A stretch of 64,000 bases of DNA from Orientallactaga sibirica (GCA_036365145.1 JAEOAD010000034.1:15033501-15097500), one strand, 5' to 3'. Shown: positions 32,336 through 43,460, counted from the stretch's first letter. The notes: generated from the sequence alone by a model not told the origin. Made by a program: numbers and translations.

Positions 32336-32496
32336 GACAGATAGTTTTGGCTATCAGCTCCAATGCTACTTTTTGCACTGTGTTTTGGAGATGACCTTGC
32401 GAGATGAATGCTATCACTTCTGTATTCCAAATGGGGCACAGTAAGCAGAAGTGATGACCTCACAGTTGCATGAAATGCAGCTGGGATAGAGCCAAC

Positions 32497-32828
32497 CTCT
32501 GCTGTGACGGTTCATGTTGATCATCAACATGACCAGACCTGGAGTCCCCTAGGAAGTGAGCCTCTGGACATGCTTGTGAAGGATTATCTTGATTACATTA
32601 GTTGAGGTGGGAAGACTCGACTGTGTGCAGTGCCATTCACGTGCTGGGCCCTAGACTTCATGCAAAGGAGAAAGCTAGCTGAGCGCAACCACTCGTTGTT
32701 TTCTGCTTCCTGATTGTGGGCTCAATGTGACCAGTTGTTTCAGGGACTGTAACCTTGAACTATAAGATAAAATAAGGCCTGCCTTCCTTAGACTGATTTT
32801 GTCTCAGCAATGAGAAGCATAATACAAT
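32497..32828 (+). mobile_element. Solo LTR, LTR-B group
   Basis: 'gctgtgacggttcatgttga', 'ttagttgaggtgggaagact', 'tgctgggccctagacttcat', 'tataagataaaataaggcct', ending 'gagaagcataataca'. The AATAAA has drifted to AATAAG. Confidence 0.75.
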
Positions 32829-32994
32829 GGCCTGACTTTGAGTCACCCATCCTCTCTTCTCCATCAGGCTGGGAGTCAGGAGGGCTACACTGAAGATAAC
32901 TGTGGGAATGCTCACCAAGATCAGCCTTGTGCAAGTCTTGGGGTGCTCCAGGGAAAGCATGGTATATATTATAATTACTACATTATAATTTCAT

Positions 32995-33235
32995 GGTAAA
33001 GAAATGGCCTTGGACTTGGATGACCTTGTATTCAGCTCTTGACACCATCAATTAGAGCAATAAGCTTTGGACAAGGGATTTGCCTTTACTAAACCTTATT
33101 TTGTCATTCACGAAATGGGGACAATTTTAGTAAACCCTCATGGTGATATTAAGAAGAGTAAATAAAGAAGGAACGTGCCCAATATAGACCTAAAACAATA
33201 TGTAGTGTCTAGGAAGGTCAGGCACTGAGCTGGTA
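32995..33235 (+). mobile_element. MIR relic
   Basis: 'gacttggatgaccttgtatt', 'ctttggacaagggatttgcc', 'gtcattcacgaaatggggac', 'tcatggtgatattaagaaga': near full-length plus-strand MIR. Confidence 0.75.
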
Positions 33236-33412
33236 TTCATAAACATGATCTCTTTTTGCCCTCATGACTCAGTGAGGCTGCCATTCCTATCACCTATTTT
33301 TAGGAGACCAGAACCCCAGGGAAGTGAAGTCACTTGCTTAGAGTCACACAGCTGGAGTCAGGGCTGAGCAGACTAGCTCTGACACCAGTGCTCCTGACCA
33401 CTGCCCAGTAGC
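33215..33412 (-). mobile_element. MIR relic
   Basis: 'ccagaaccccagggaagtga', 'agtcacttgcttagagtcac' and 'acagctggagtcagggctga' are the reverse core. It lies back-to-back with the plus-strand MIR at 32995. Confidence 0.8.
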
Positions 33413-33419
33413 ATTTTGC

Positions 33420-33900
33420 TAGGTCCAGTGTGAACTGCAGCTGTCATTCAGAGCCCATTTCAAAGAGCTCTGTGCTTACCCTTCATCCTGTACATCAGCA
33501 CTAAGGCTTCTGAGGCTGGGAGCTATTTCAATGAACCCTACACTTGTCCTTCATTCTGTCTGTCAGCACTCAGACCTCTGAGGGTAGCTCAGACATATTT
33601 CTAAGAAGCATCCCTGGCTCCTGTAGCACATTGCTTCTCTTGCTGCCAACATGGCCCACCAGCAAGATTGGCCAGGGCTGGAATCATGCTTCCTCCATCC
33701 CATGGCCCCAACTGTACAATCTGTTCCATTTTTCTACCTCTGTCCACCTCTGTGGGACATGGCCTTACAAAGAGTGCCTATCAGTGAACTTGACTACCCA
33801 TGCCCTAGAACAGTCTTCCCATCTCACCAGCACTTAGCATTGCACCTATCTTTTCAACTGTGGGTCTGCTGTATATTAAGGTAGTAATTTATACACTTGG
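33420..33900. other. Possible L2 remnant
   Basis: C/T-rich text such as 'gcatccctggctcctgtagc' and 'ccagcacttagcattgcacc' resembles the L2 3' region, but identity is low. The frames at 33544-33884 are unlikely to be coding. Confidence 0.3.
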
Positions 33901-33949
33901 CTCCTGAGCTCCTGGCTGTTTCAAAGGCATTGATCACCCTGGAGCCCTC

Positions 33950-34230
33950 ATACATGATTCAGGCTTACTCCTCTGACTCCTCTGCCAGCTATTGATTCCA
34001 ATGACATTATTTATCAATTACGAAAGGTTTATTCCTCACTCGCTCCTGCACAAAAGAATCTGCACATTTATTTTACAGCGTGATTTATTGACACGTCACC
34101 ATGCATTACATGGAAAATTGAATTTTTGGAGGCTGGAGAACCTTAGGAAATTTCACAGGTTCAATTAGACAGGAGAACATCAAAGAGTTTAATGATACAA
34201 TTTTTCATCCATTTGCTGTGGCACTGGGGG
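33950..34230. other. Candidate conserved non-coding element
   Basis: Repeat-free and AT-rich with intact-looking motif clusters: 'tttatcaattacgaaaggtt', 'gtgatttattgacacgtcac', 'gttcaattagacaggagaac'. This texture is typical of deeply conserved enhancers. Conservation cannot be tested here. Confidence 0.4.
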
Positions 34231-34852
34231 TGGACGTGGGGCCCTGGGCCAGGTCAGCTTAGAGCCCCAAATTGTTCCTCAACTCTGCCATGCACCTGAG
34301 GATGAAATCCTCATCAGCTGAATCCTGCTTCGCTGACTTGACTCGCCACCTTTATTTATGGCTCCTGAGGTCAGACTATTTCTTTAAGCTGTGCTCACCC
34401 TTTGTCCCCAGAGCAATAAACTTTTCTCTGGGCTGTTAGGGAATTGGACAGCTCTTTCCTTGAACTATTATAGAAGGAAGAAGAGCTACCTGCATTGGAG
34501 AATGCTGAAGAGAAATAACATGCAGAGCCCACTTACCACACCTTGCTACCTGGCAGGCCCTGGCTCACCTGTGAGCTTCTGGATGCCTTCCCACTCTCCC
34601 CAGGGTGGACCAGGCCCATCACTCTGTGTTTTCACGGCTCACTGCCCAGTGTATATGTGATTCACTGTGCGTGTGCATATGATTCACTGGGACTCTGCGA
34701 GGACAGTGCATAGGGTCGTCTGTTCTCAGTCTGGCACTATCTTCACTGCTTGGAACTGTCCAGTCAACTTCTGAGAACTTCGTTTCCAAGAATTTCTTTC
34801 TTTTTAGATCTCTAGGTGAAAATTGGCCAGTGAGAGGAACCTGAAGGAGCTT
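34231..34852. other. Unique non-coding sequence
   Basis: Nothing recognised; it may extend the island at 33950-34230 as far as about 34440. Confidence 0.4.
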
Positions 34853-35378
34853 TAGTTGGTATATTGCTGTTATAAAATAACTGACAAAAAGTAGTTTTAA
34901 GGGATCTGGAGAGATGGCTCAGCAGTTAAAGACACTTATAAAGCCTACTGGCCTGAATTTGACTCCTCAGTACTCACATAAAGCCAGACATACTAAGTGG
35001 CTCATGCATCTAGAGTTCTTTCTTTTGCAGTGGCAAGAGGTCCTGGTATACCCATATACATGTTCCATCTCTCCTTGCAAATTAATATTACAGTTCCAGG
35101 TTACAGTCTATCATGGTAGGGAAGTCATGGTGGTGGCAGGAGCTTGAGGCAACTGCTAACAGCTGAGAGTGATGAATGTTGGTGCTCAGCCAGTTCTTTC
35201 CTTTTACAGAGTCTAGGACTCCAACCCATGGGATAGTGCTGTCCATAGTTAGGGTGGGTCTTCCCATCTCAATTAACCTAATTAGGATAATCTCTCACAA
35301 GCATGTGAAAAGGTCCACCTAAGGTACATAATCCCTCACAAGTGCTTTAGGTCCTGTCCAGTTGACAATCAATAGCTA
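34853..35378 (-). mobile_element. LTR-B solo LTR split by a DIP SINE
   Basis: The left piece 'tataaaataactgacaaaaa' precedes the DIP. The right piece holds 'tcatggtagggaagtcatgg', 'gttagggtgggtcttcccat', 'tcaattaacctaattaggat' and 'tgtccagttgacaatcaata'. Confidence 0.82.
34901..35087 (+). mobile_element. DIP-type SINE nested in an LTR, tail lost
   Basis: 'gggatctggagagatggctc', 'gactcctcagtactcacata', 'gccagacatactaagtggct', ending 'ctctccttgcaaattaatat'. The TC-rich tract is short and the A tail is degraded, so it is older than most DIPs here. Confidence 0.85.
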
Positions 35379-36340
35379 GTGATGTAAAGGAAGTCCTCAC
35401 GCTCGTGGTGATCAGAGGTAGGTTCCACACACTGCTCTCTGAGTTCCACTTGGGACCTCATTTTGGTAATTCAACTTGGAAACTTCTTATATTTCCTGTG
35501 AAGGCCAGTTTTCTCCATCAGTTCGAGCATTTGAGGCTAAAGTTTCTCTGCTTCTCCAGCCCCTTGCTTACCGTAGGATATCTCTATATTGCTAGCCCCT
35601 TGCTCACATGTATAAGCCTCAATTCCCACGTGAAGCCTTTTTGTTTATCATACTTATGATGAGTTCACACACTTTCCTGATGGGACATCACACCCAACAA
35701 GCAGTGGAAATACCTATTTTGCTTTCCTTGTGTTCCTAGGATCATGTGTATAATAGGTGGCATTACTAATTGATATGACATAATTTATGAATAAAGACTC
35801 TCCCAATGCTCTGGTTGGTGAATTCATACTTGACACTTAAACTCCACATCCTCTAACTGTCGGTGAAGGATTCCCTGCTCCTGTGATCACAATACACAAC
35901 AGTCATAGCACTAGGCTATAAATATCTGTTTACCTGTCTATCGCTAGATAGTGTGGGTGAAAGGCTCCTTCAATCTGAGAATGACTCTCAGTGGTCCCTG
36001 CTTGTCCACTTTTAGAGTGCCTGGTGTTTGAAGGGTCTTCAATGGAGGCTTATGAATGGAATGAGTCAATTACATGCTTGTCCATCACTGTTGGGCATAA
36101 GGATTGTGTGTACATACCCGTTCAATCTTCCCTCTTAGCTAATTTACACACTAAACCCATTGTCTGGGAAGGTGGTGGCTTGTCTATGAAGAAACTGATA
36201 CTGTATTAAGACTTTCCAAACTGAAGAGCCTTGGGGCTGGACTCGGTGATTCTTTCCTTGCCCAGAGGATGCACCACACACCAAAAAGATTGATTTGGGG
36301 AAAGCATTAGAAAACTAGAAAGGGGAATGAGGATAAAAAT
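35379..36340. other. Unique sequence, weak L2-like 3' end
   Basis: 'tatctgtttacctgtctatc' to 'gagtgcctggtgtttgaagg' (35925-36045) resembles an L2 3' end in plus orientation. The rest is unassigned and non-coding. Confidence 0.35.
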
Positions 36341-36740
36341 ATCTGTCTGGAATTCATATGGTGATAATCCAGCAAATTAAATATCAAAGAGGCAAAATGG
36401 CATTTACAATTGTCAAAAGTTAAAAGTTAGCACTACAATTAGTGTCTGAAACGTTTAAAAATGACAGGCTGTTTGGATTGCTAGAGCCGTCACTTATTTA
36501 AGCAACTCCCTATTTTCTAAAATGGACTAGAGATAAATTTATATCCCTTTGTCGCTGTGGTAAAGACACATGCCACTTGCTAAGGATACACTTTAAGGAA
36601 TAGATGCATCCCCCAAAGGCTAGCCTTGAAGCAAATTTCTCTAAAGTGAATTAGATTTCCCTATTGATTTACATGATTAAATTAAAGATATGTTCTCATG
36701 GGAAAAGTTGAACAATAAATGGAATTAAAAAATTTTAATG
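36340..36740. other. Candidate conserved non-coding element
   Basis: AT-rich and repeat-free, with 'gataatccagcaaattaaat', 'tagcactacaattagtgtct' (a near-palindromic CTACAATTAGTG context) and 'gagccgtcacttatttaagc'. Confidence 0.35.
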
Positions 36741-36904
36741 CAAGAATGGAGTTGGGAGTACTTGCTGTCAATTCTTAGTGCCATGGTCCTTTGCCAGCAT
36801 CATGTCTGTTAGGAGCTGTTGTCCACCGTCACCACTGATCTCTCTGTGGTTATTATTATTTTCAATATATAAGACCCTTTATTTTCCTAACTTTATAAAT
36901 AGGG

Positions 36905-37115
36905 GCATCCACCATAAAAGGTGGCTGATGCTTATCAAACCCTTATTCTGAGCTGGTTACCAAGGGGGACATTTGCAAATTCTTACAACCAACCTCTGAA
37001 GAAGGTAGTATTATCTTTAAGGGTCAGAGAATTTGGGGCACAGAAACATGAAGGCACTTGCACAGGGCTCTGGAACAGAGCCACCTCCACACATTTCCAC
37101 ATCCATTTAAAAGAA
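36905..37115 (-). mobile_element. MIR relic
   Basis: 'tgaagaaggtagtattatct', 'gggtcagagaatttggggca' and 'gaaggcacttgcacagggct' give the reverse MIR core. Confidence 0.65.
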
Positions 37116-37264
37116 AACTAAGATGTTATCTAAGGGTGCCCAGCCCCACAAAAATAGGGGCTGTCTGCATTGAACTGTCCTGGTTCACATAAGTACTATG
37201 GCCTTTCTGACAAGTATCAAGCACTGGTTTACATGTCTGGGAAAACAAAGATATGTTACAGAGA

Positions 37265-37385
37265 AGCACAGAGAGGGTAAGGCTGAGTCCGAATTTTTTT
37301 ATCCAAGCTCTTGTTAACTATGTGATATTGGGGAAGTCCCTTTTTCCTCTCTGAACCTCAATTGCTTATCTGTTAAAAGATGGTA
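37265..37385 (+). mobile_element. MIR relic
   Basis: 'taactatgtgatattgggga', 'cctctctgaacctcaattgc', 'ttatctgttaaaagatggta': plus-strand MIR core, cut by the SINE that follows. Confidence 0.75.
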
Positions 37386-37386
37386 C

Positions 37387-37590
37387 TGGGGCTATGGATG
37401 TAGCTCAGGTGATAAAGTGCTTGCCTACCATGCATGGTACCCTGGGTTCAATTGGTTCCCAGGAACCACATAAACTGGGTTGGTGATGAAGTAGAAGCAG
37501 GAGGCTCAGAAGTACATGGCTATCCTCAGTTACATAGCAAGTTCGAGACCAGCCTGGGCTATGTGAAACCTAATCTTAAAGAAAGAGAGT
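37387..37590 (+). mobile_element. ID-B1 composite SINE, short form
   Basis: ID-like head 'ggggctatggatgtagctca', 'gtgcttgcctaccatgcatg', then B1-like 'agttcgagaccagcctgggc' and an A/G-rich end. It lacks the CA-rich 3' extension of the other composites. Confidence 0.75.
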
Positions 37591-37734
37591 GAGAAGGGGT
37601 GCGGCATACTGCTGTACTGGAGCTGTTTTTAAGGCCTCCCTAATGCCAGATCTGATTCTCTACCTTGGCTTCTCCCTGGCTATTCTCTGTGTTCACACAA
37701 AGCCAAGAATTGACCGTGTGTACAGGAAAAAAAA

Positions 37735-38150
37735 AAATCAATTGGTCATTTTGTGTATTTAATGACTGGAATTTAAACTAGGAGACATTTCAGTTTAAAG
37801 AATGCTGTTTGCAAACATTAAAAAATACCATAAAATCAAGTATATGCAGGCCGTATCCACAGCAACTCCAAATCAAGCACACAGCAGAATTCACGTGGCA
37901 TCATTATGGACTCCTGATGGAGAACAAAGCTGTGGCAGTTTGCAGGCAATTTTCATATAAATATTGATCCTCTTAATGCTTTTCCTATGATTGAAATTAA
38001 AGGTGATTTTTTAAATGGTGAAGTTAAGTTCTTTAGAGATGTGAGTGTTGATGTTTACATTCAGATTGAAATTTCTCAATCTAGTGCCTCAATGACAAAT
38101 GTAAGACCTTGAGGACCCCCAGAAACCAGTCATACACTTAAGGCTCACAC
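37735..38150. other. Candidate conserved non-coding element
   Basis: Repeat-free and AT-rich: 'ctgtttgcaaacattaaaaa', 'ttcacgtggcatcattatgg', 'ttttcatataaatattgatc', 'cctatgattgaaattaaagg'. It is the longest such island in the window. Enhancer-like function is inference. Confidence 0.4.
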
Positions 38151-38204
38151 TGTAAAAAACGAGTTACTCAAATGTTCTTCACAGGCTGCATCTCTGTCTG
38201 GCTT

Positions 38205-38345
38205 CATTGTGGGTGGTAATATAATACCTTTCTATAGATAAGGACATAGGTTTCCAGAAGAAAAGCCACTTTTCCAAGATTCAGGCAGTAACTGGCAAAC
38301 TTGAGGCTTGACTGCCAGATGTCTCACTCTAAATTCAGTATTCTT
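38205..38345 (-). mobile_element. MIR relic
   Basis: 'tatagataaggacataggtt', 'agccacttttccaagattca' and 'ggcttgactgccagatgtct' give the reverse core. Confidence 0.6.
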
Positions 38346-38349
38346 TCAA

Positions 38350-39265
38350 ATGAAGCAATAATTTATTAGCAAAGTTATATTGAGTGTCTAATATGTTCTA
38401 GTGGGAATTGTCCTAGGTCCCAGTGGTAGAGTCCTGACTCTCAATGAGCTCCTATGGGTATCTAAAACAAGGAAATTCTTTCTTACCATATGGCACTAAA
38501 CATGCCCCATCCTCAAATTTTATCATATGTTATCATTGGGAATAAAGCTTCACATCAAGAGAATGGGCAGCCCTGTCCACAGCTCTACTTGGAGAAGGTC
38601 TGAACAGTGTGAAGGGGGAGCTAGGAAGAGGAGAAGGAAGAGACAGAGGTGGGGATGCGAGATGAGAAACCCAGACAACTGGTTGGGGGGTGGTGGTCAA
38701 GACTTCTCAAGTTCAAGTTAATGGGACTTGTATCCTAATCCAGTCAGCGTTCTTCCTAACGCTGAGCCTTGGAATCAGGAAGACTTTTCTGGTGTGCAGT
38801 GATGAGTGAAGGGCCTTGTCTCTGGAAGTAGCTTTCTTTAGAGATAGGAAGAAGCGTGAATGGTACACATCCTTTGCATCCTGGGGCAGGAGTGTGCATC
38901 CGATGATGAGATGTCAGAAGGTTGATCTTCCCATGGTGTCAAACATCAGATGCTGGAAACCTTGGGTTTCTGATTTGTGCTGTTTCTTTAGGGGTAACTC
39001 CAGAACAGGGAGTGATTTGAGAAAGAAGCTGAGCATAGTTTGGAGTTCTTGAGGATTTTAAGAGCCATGCAGTGAAGTTAGTTGGTAGGCCACTGGATGT
39101 GTAGCATTGAAAACTTGGGAGAGATGGACATAAGAGCTGTTATCAGACAATAGTGGTTGGAACCATGGTCATAATTGAGGGTACTTGGGGAGAGAAATGG
39201 CAATGTTGAAAGAGAAGAAAGGCTGGCAGAGAGCTGAACTGGAAGAAAGAAAAGCGAAGACTTCA
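38350..39265. other. Mostly unique; old repeat trace at its start
   Basis: 38350-38460 ('ttattagcaaagttatattg', 'tgactctcaatgagctccta') resembles the unassigned old repeat also seen at 9185. The remainder has no gene; frames at 38527-39052 lack domains. Confidence 0.4.
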
Positions 39266-39280
39266 AGAATATGTGGGCAG

Positions 39281-39500
39281 GGGGCGCTGGAGAGATGGCT
39301 TAGTGGTTAAGGCAATTGCCTGCAAAGCCAAAGGACCCCAGTTCTATTCTCTAGTTCCCACGTAAGCCAGATGCACAAGGGGGAACATGTATCTGGAGTT
39401 TCTTTGCAGTGGCTGGAGGCCCTGGTTGCCCATTTTCTCTTTTCCTCTCTCTGCTTCTCTCTCTCAAATAAATAAATACAAATAAAAAGTTAAAAGTATA
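39281..39500 (+). mobile_element. DIP-type SINE
   Basis: 'gcgctggagagatggcttag', 'gcctgcaaagccaaaggacc', 'taagccagatgcacaagggg', tail 'aaataaataaatac'. Imperfect 15-bp target duplications lie at 39266-39280 and 39504-39518. It is close to the DIP consensus. Confidence 0.95.
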
Positions 39501-39518
39501 AAAAGAATACATAGGCAG

Positions 39519-39930
39519 GAGCTAAAAGGGAAACAGGAATGCACAAGGCCACTGATGATAAAAGAAAAGAAAGTTTTAAGACAGGGAAAGAAGAAGAGCA
39601 GAAGCCTCAACCTCAAATGACTTGGATTTTGATCCTGTCATTTTCTAATCTATGACATCTTGAGTTAGGTGCTTAATAAATGGTTTCCATGAAGATGCTG
39701 ATGGCAACGATGATGAAGAGGACCGGAAGAGATGGTTGCAAGCACTAGGAAGATCAATTTGGACCAGGTCCAAAAGAAGTCATTTACTCTTGTGCAATTT
39801 ATTTTGGAGAACAAGACTAACACTAAAGAAACTATTAGATTCCCTTCCCCTGACTTTACGTTATACTTCCCTAATACACTTGTTTTAATAAGATGGTTAA
39901 AAAAAAACCAAACTAATATTGCAGACAAGG
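39519..39930. other. Unique non-coding sequence
   Basis: Opposite-strand frames at 39665-39977 are incidental. Nothing else seen. Confidence 0.45.
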
Positions 39931-40400
39931 AGGTGGATGCATATGCAAGGAACTTATTAAAACTGCCTCGATTTTAATAAATTTACCACCAGGTAGCAAT
40001 CTCTCAATGTCGCCTCTTTCCAATTTGCATGTGTAACTGGCATCTCGTTAAAACATCATTAAGAAATTGAAAACCAGGAAGACATAAACAGACTCAGAGC
40101 AGAAACAGAGGGGCTGGATGGGGGAGGCTATGAGAGGCAGGAGAGAGGATTTCTTGCCGAAAACTCAGCAAGAAACTCTAACTTGGTTATCTAAACCCAA
40201 CCTGACTAACAGTGATGGGAATTAGAGTTTAGATAGTCTCTGTTTACAAATTAGCAATGACAATATTAGTATGAATTCTTCATTTTCCTGGGATGATTTG
40301 AAATTGCAATACAAGATACTGTCAGCTTTTCTCAGCCAGATCATCATTTATTACTCAAGAGAGCGTTTTCTTCAAAGGATTAGCACAACCGGACAAACCC
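39930..40400. other. Candidate conserved non-coding element
   Basis: Repeat-free: 'aactgcctcgattttaataa', 'gtcgcctctttccaatttgc', 'ttacaaattagcaatgacaa', 'gagagcgttttcttcaaagg'. It contains octamer-like 'atttgcat' (40023-40030). Confidence 0.35.
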
Positions 40401-41776
40401 CATGGATACTGGGCTTTTAGATTCTGGTTCTTTTACAGGAGCTTGGTTACCTTTTGGTTTTTCATTTTGTGTGTGTGTGTGTGTTTAACTATTGTATTGT
40501 GTGGTGTTTTTCACTATTATAAAAGCAATATACACACCACCATTTTTTTCAAAATCTATATGTAAATCTGTTATAATAAACTATGCTAAGTAGCTCAAGT
40601 GGTTTAATAAAAAAGAACTGAATGCTTAGGAAACAGAGAGGTGTGGCCCTGACTCCTCAGTCAGCTATTGTACTCTTGTACCACTTGGTGCAGTGTCTCA
40701 TGAACTCAGACCCTGGAACTAGTTTCTTTTTTTCCTGTACAATGAGGATAGGATGATACAGTGCTTATAAGGTAGTGGCTTAGAGTCTTATTCACAGTAC
40801 TGTTTAATAGATGATAGTTATAGCTTTCAAACATTTCCTCCTTTAAAAAAAATCATGTTAGAGCTAGAGAGATGGCTTATGGTCACTATGTAATTTCCTC
40901 TACCTGCCAGGGTAGGTGTCCTTGTTCCTATTCTCATAGATGCTGGCTCAGTGCCACCCAGTGGGTGAAGGTCCATGGTATGATCAAACCTCAGGCCTCT
41001 TATGTCTAGGTCCTCACTGGTTCCCACTGTATCAGTGCCCAAAGGATAGTGGGGATGTATAGAAAGCAAGGGTACCACGGTAAACACATGTGGGCTGACT
41101 GACAAGTTATATTTTAAAAAAGTCACATGTAACTTTACTGTGTTCCAAATACTTCAGTTTTTTTTTCTTCCTTTAATGTATCTGGAATTAGAGGTAAACA
41201 AAGATGCCAGCAGGGTGTACTAATAGCTACAAAAAACGATGGGTAAAGTTATATAGCTGCATAAGATTGTTTCCATGCTTTAGGTGACATAAAAGGAAAA
41301 CCTGAAACAACAACAAAAGACACATCAGGTTGGTGACAACAGCATGTGTGGAAAACCAGCGGAAGGAAGGCACAGAAGGCTGGGCTTTGACCCCAGAGGC
41401 AGTGTGAGTGTGACTCCACTCCTCTGGGCTACTAGAGGGGTGGTAAAGTGTACAGTTCCTGAGGGGCATCTACGGGGCTGCCTTCCAGGTCCCAAAAGGG
41501 CAGTTAGTGGTTAGAACACTTAGGGTTTGATTGGCTCCCCATGAAGCTGATTCTACTTCCAACCTATTGTTTAGACTGGAGGCTCCAGGGGCCACTTGTC
41601 AGTCAGACTGCATGTGCCCAGTACCATGCTGAGCTAAGCTGTTTTCTCACTTAACTCAAGTAACAATTGGACTCTGTCTGCTCCCTAAGAGCTAGAGCAG
41701 AGCAGAGCAGCCTAGAGGCTTGGCTCATGATGTGAAGAAAGTTCGCAGCCTTCCCCATGGATCTGTTTTTCTGGGG

Positions 41777-41777
<1 letters not shown>
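40401..41777. other. Unique non-coding sequence
   Basis: A weak plus-strand MIR trace lies at 40665-40815. A 20-bp DIP-head-like stub ('gctagagagatggctta') at 40863-40879 has nothing DIP-like after it. No gene. Confidence 0.4.

Positions 41778-41814
<37 letters not shown>
41778..41814 (+). repeat. (TG)n microsatellite
   Basis: About 18 TG units, then 'tatgtggtgttgta'. Confidence 0.95.
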
Positions 41815-41819
<5 letters not shown>

Positions 41820-42244
41820 GTGTTGTATTGTGGGGTGGGGGTTCACATACTCAGGGTTCTTTGTAGTTCCGAGTGTCTGCTTCCACCAAGTAAGACCAAG
41901 TAAGTCTTTTTTTCCCCTTTTTCTGGATAGTCTTTCTGTCTGCATGTTCTTATTTCAAGAAATGGACCCATTCCTTGATTTATCTCCAGATTCACTCTTG
42001 GGACTGTGAAAGATGATATGGAGGGTTTGCAGCCATAGAGGTGACCTGTGCCATGGCAGTGAAGGCATAAGAGGTGGCAGTCATCTGATCTGAAGTGAGA
42101 CCTGTCCTCCTCCTGAGTGTTCCCTGCTGACAGCACACCTGGAAGAGGGTCTAGTCTTCTTGTCAGCTCTCTACTCCTTTCTTCCTTTCTTTCCTCCTCT
42201 CCCTAGCAAACAATTGGCTAATTGGCCACTTAGTCCACATATTT
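41815..42244. other. Unique non-coding sequence
   Basis: Nothing recognised; a T/C-rich patch lies at 42175-42205. Confidence 0.45.
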
Positions 42245-42335
42245 ACTAGTCACACAACCAGAAAACCAACCAACCAGCCAACCAACTAACCAGTTAGACA
42301 ACCAATCAACTAACTAAACAGTCAGCCAAGCAATT
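42245..42335 (+). repeat. Degenerate (AACC)n-type tetranucleotide repeat
   Basis: About 90 bp of irregular 'aaccaaccaaccagccaacc' and 'aactaactaaacagtcagcc' units. It is decayed rather than pure. Confidence 0.85.
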
Positions 42336-42353
42336 TAAAGACCATCATTACAT

Positions 42354-42619
42354 ATATATATATATATATATATTTAGTGAGAGCAAGCACGAGAGTGAGT
42401 CAGATTGAGAGAGAGAGAGAGAGAGAGAATGAGAATTGGCATGCCAGGACCTCCAGCCACTTCAATTGAACTCCAGACACTTGCACCATCTAGTGGGCAT
42501 GTGTGACCTTGCACTTGCCTCACTTTTGTGAGTCCAACTAATGTGGGATCTGGAGAGTAGAACATGGGTCCTTAGGCTTTGCAGGCAGGCACCTTAACCG
42601 CTACACCATCTCTCTAGAC
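42354..42619 (-). mobile_element. DIP-type SINE, long-insert subfamily
   Basis: (AT)n tail at 42353-42373, a (GA)n block, 'cagccacttcaattgaactc', the long-form insert 'tgtgaccttgcacttgcctc', and the head 'caccatctctctagac'. Target duplications ccatcattayat lie at 42342-42353 and 42621-42632. It carries a CTCF-like core at 42483-42496. Confidence 0.93.
42483..42496 (-). promoter_or_regulatory. CTCF-like core motif inside a DIP SINE
   Basis: On the minus strand it reads ccactagatggtgc, 13 of 14 against CCASYAGRKGGCRS (only the 12th position differs). Sequence match only. Confidence 0.4.
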
Positions 42620-42632
42620 CCCATCATTATAT

Positions 42633-42654
42633 TTTGATAGGTATGTACATGAAT

Positions 42655-42705
<51 letters not shown>

Positions 42706-42936
42706 GTGCATGCCTGTGGACATGACAGAATCACTTGGGTGTTGACCATCCCCTTCTATCTCTCTGTCTCTTCTCTCTTGTTCACCAGGCTAGGTATTCC
42801 CTGAACTTCTTGGGGATTCCCATTACCTCTCTGCCTCTTATCTTGAATAAGAGTTCTGGGATTATGGATGGTTGGGTTAGTGTCTGTGTTTACATGTGTT
42901 CTGGGGATCCAAACTCAGCTCCTCACACTTGTCTGG
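42633..42936 (-). mobile_element. ID-B1 composite SINE cut by an LTR
   Basis: A (TG)n array, 'aagtgcatgcctgtggacat', B1-like 'gagttctgggattatggatg', 'gggatccaaactcagctcct' and then abrupt replacement by the LTR starting at 42937. The ID-like piece at 43390-43460 ('tgaactcagggccttgtact') may be its lost end. Confidence 0.6.
42657..42701 (+). repeat. (TG)n microsatellite
   Basis: About 22 TG units. Confidence 0.95.
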
Positions 42937-43327
42937 TGTGACAGTTATATTGTCTGTGGACTCGACAGGACCTAGAATTGCCTAGGTAAAGCGCCTCCCA
43001 GTATGTTCTAGATGGATTATCAAGATCAGGTCAGCCTCTGTGCATGCCCATGAGGGACGACCTTGATTAGGTTAATTGAGGTGGGAAGACTCACCTTAAT
43101 TGTGGGTGGCACCATACCATGAGCTGGAGTCGTGGACTGGATAAAAAGAAGAAAGTGAACTGAACACTAGCATTTATCACTCCCTGTTTCCTGATTGTAG
43201 ATGTGATATGACCACACCTTCCCTGCCACAATGGACTGCAACCTCAAACTGTAAGCTGAAGTAGAGCTTTCCTTCTTTAAGTTGCTTCTGGTCAGACATT
43301 TGGTCATAAGAAAGAAATGAATACACT
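42937..43327 (+). mobile_element. Solo LTR, LTR-B group, near full length
   Basis: 'tgtgacagttatattgtctg', 'tggactcgacaggacctaga', 'gttaattgaggtgggaagac', 'ctggataaaaagaagaaagt' (TATA-like), ending 'aagaaatgaataca'. The AATAAA region reads 'gctgaagtagagctttcctt', so the signal is lost. Confidence 0.8.
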
Positions 43328-43389
43328 GACCAACAGCTTTTCATCTGAAAGGTCAGAGCCCATTTTGTTTCTCCACCGTCCCCACTGTG

Positions 43390-43460
43390 TTGGGGACTGA
43401 ACTCAGGGCCTTGTACTTGCTAGGCAAGTGCTCTCATACCAAGATACATTCCCAACTAGA
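43390..43460 (-). mobile_element. ID-like SINE fragment
   Basis: 'ggggactgaactcagggcct' and 'tgctaggcaagtgctctcat' are the minus-strand ID-like head. Confidence 0.55.

Noticed and set aside
39273..39290. cagggggcgctgg CTCF-like string at a DIP insertion junction
   Set aside because: Only about 11 of 14 core positions match, and the string arises from joining flank and SINE head.
40863..40879. DIP-head-like 17-mer
   Set aside because: Too short, with nothing DIP-like downstream; probably chance or a severely truncated copy.
42245..42335. Spaced short repeats resembling an array
   Set aside because: Degenerate AACC microsatellite; no unique spacers. CRISPR arrays are not expected in mammalian nuclear DNA.
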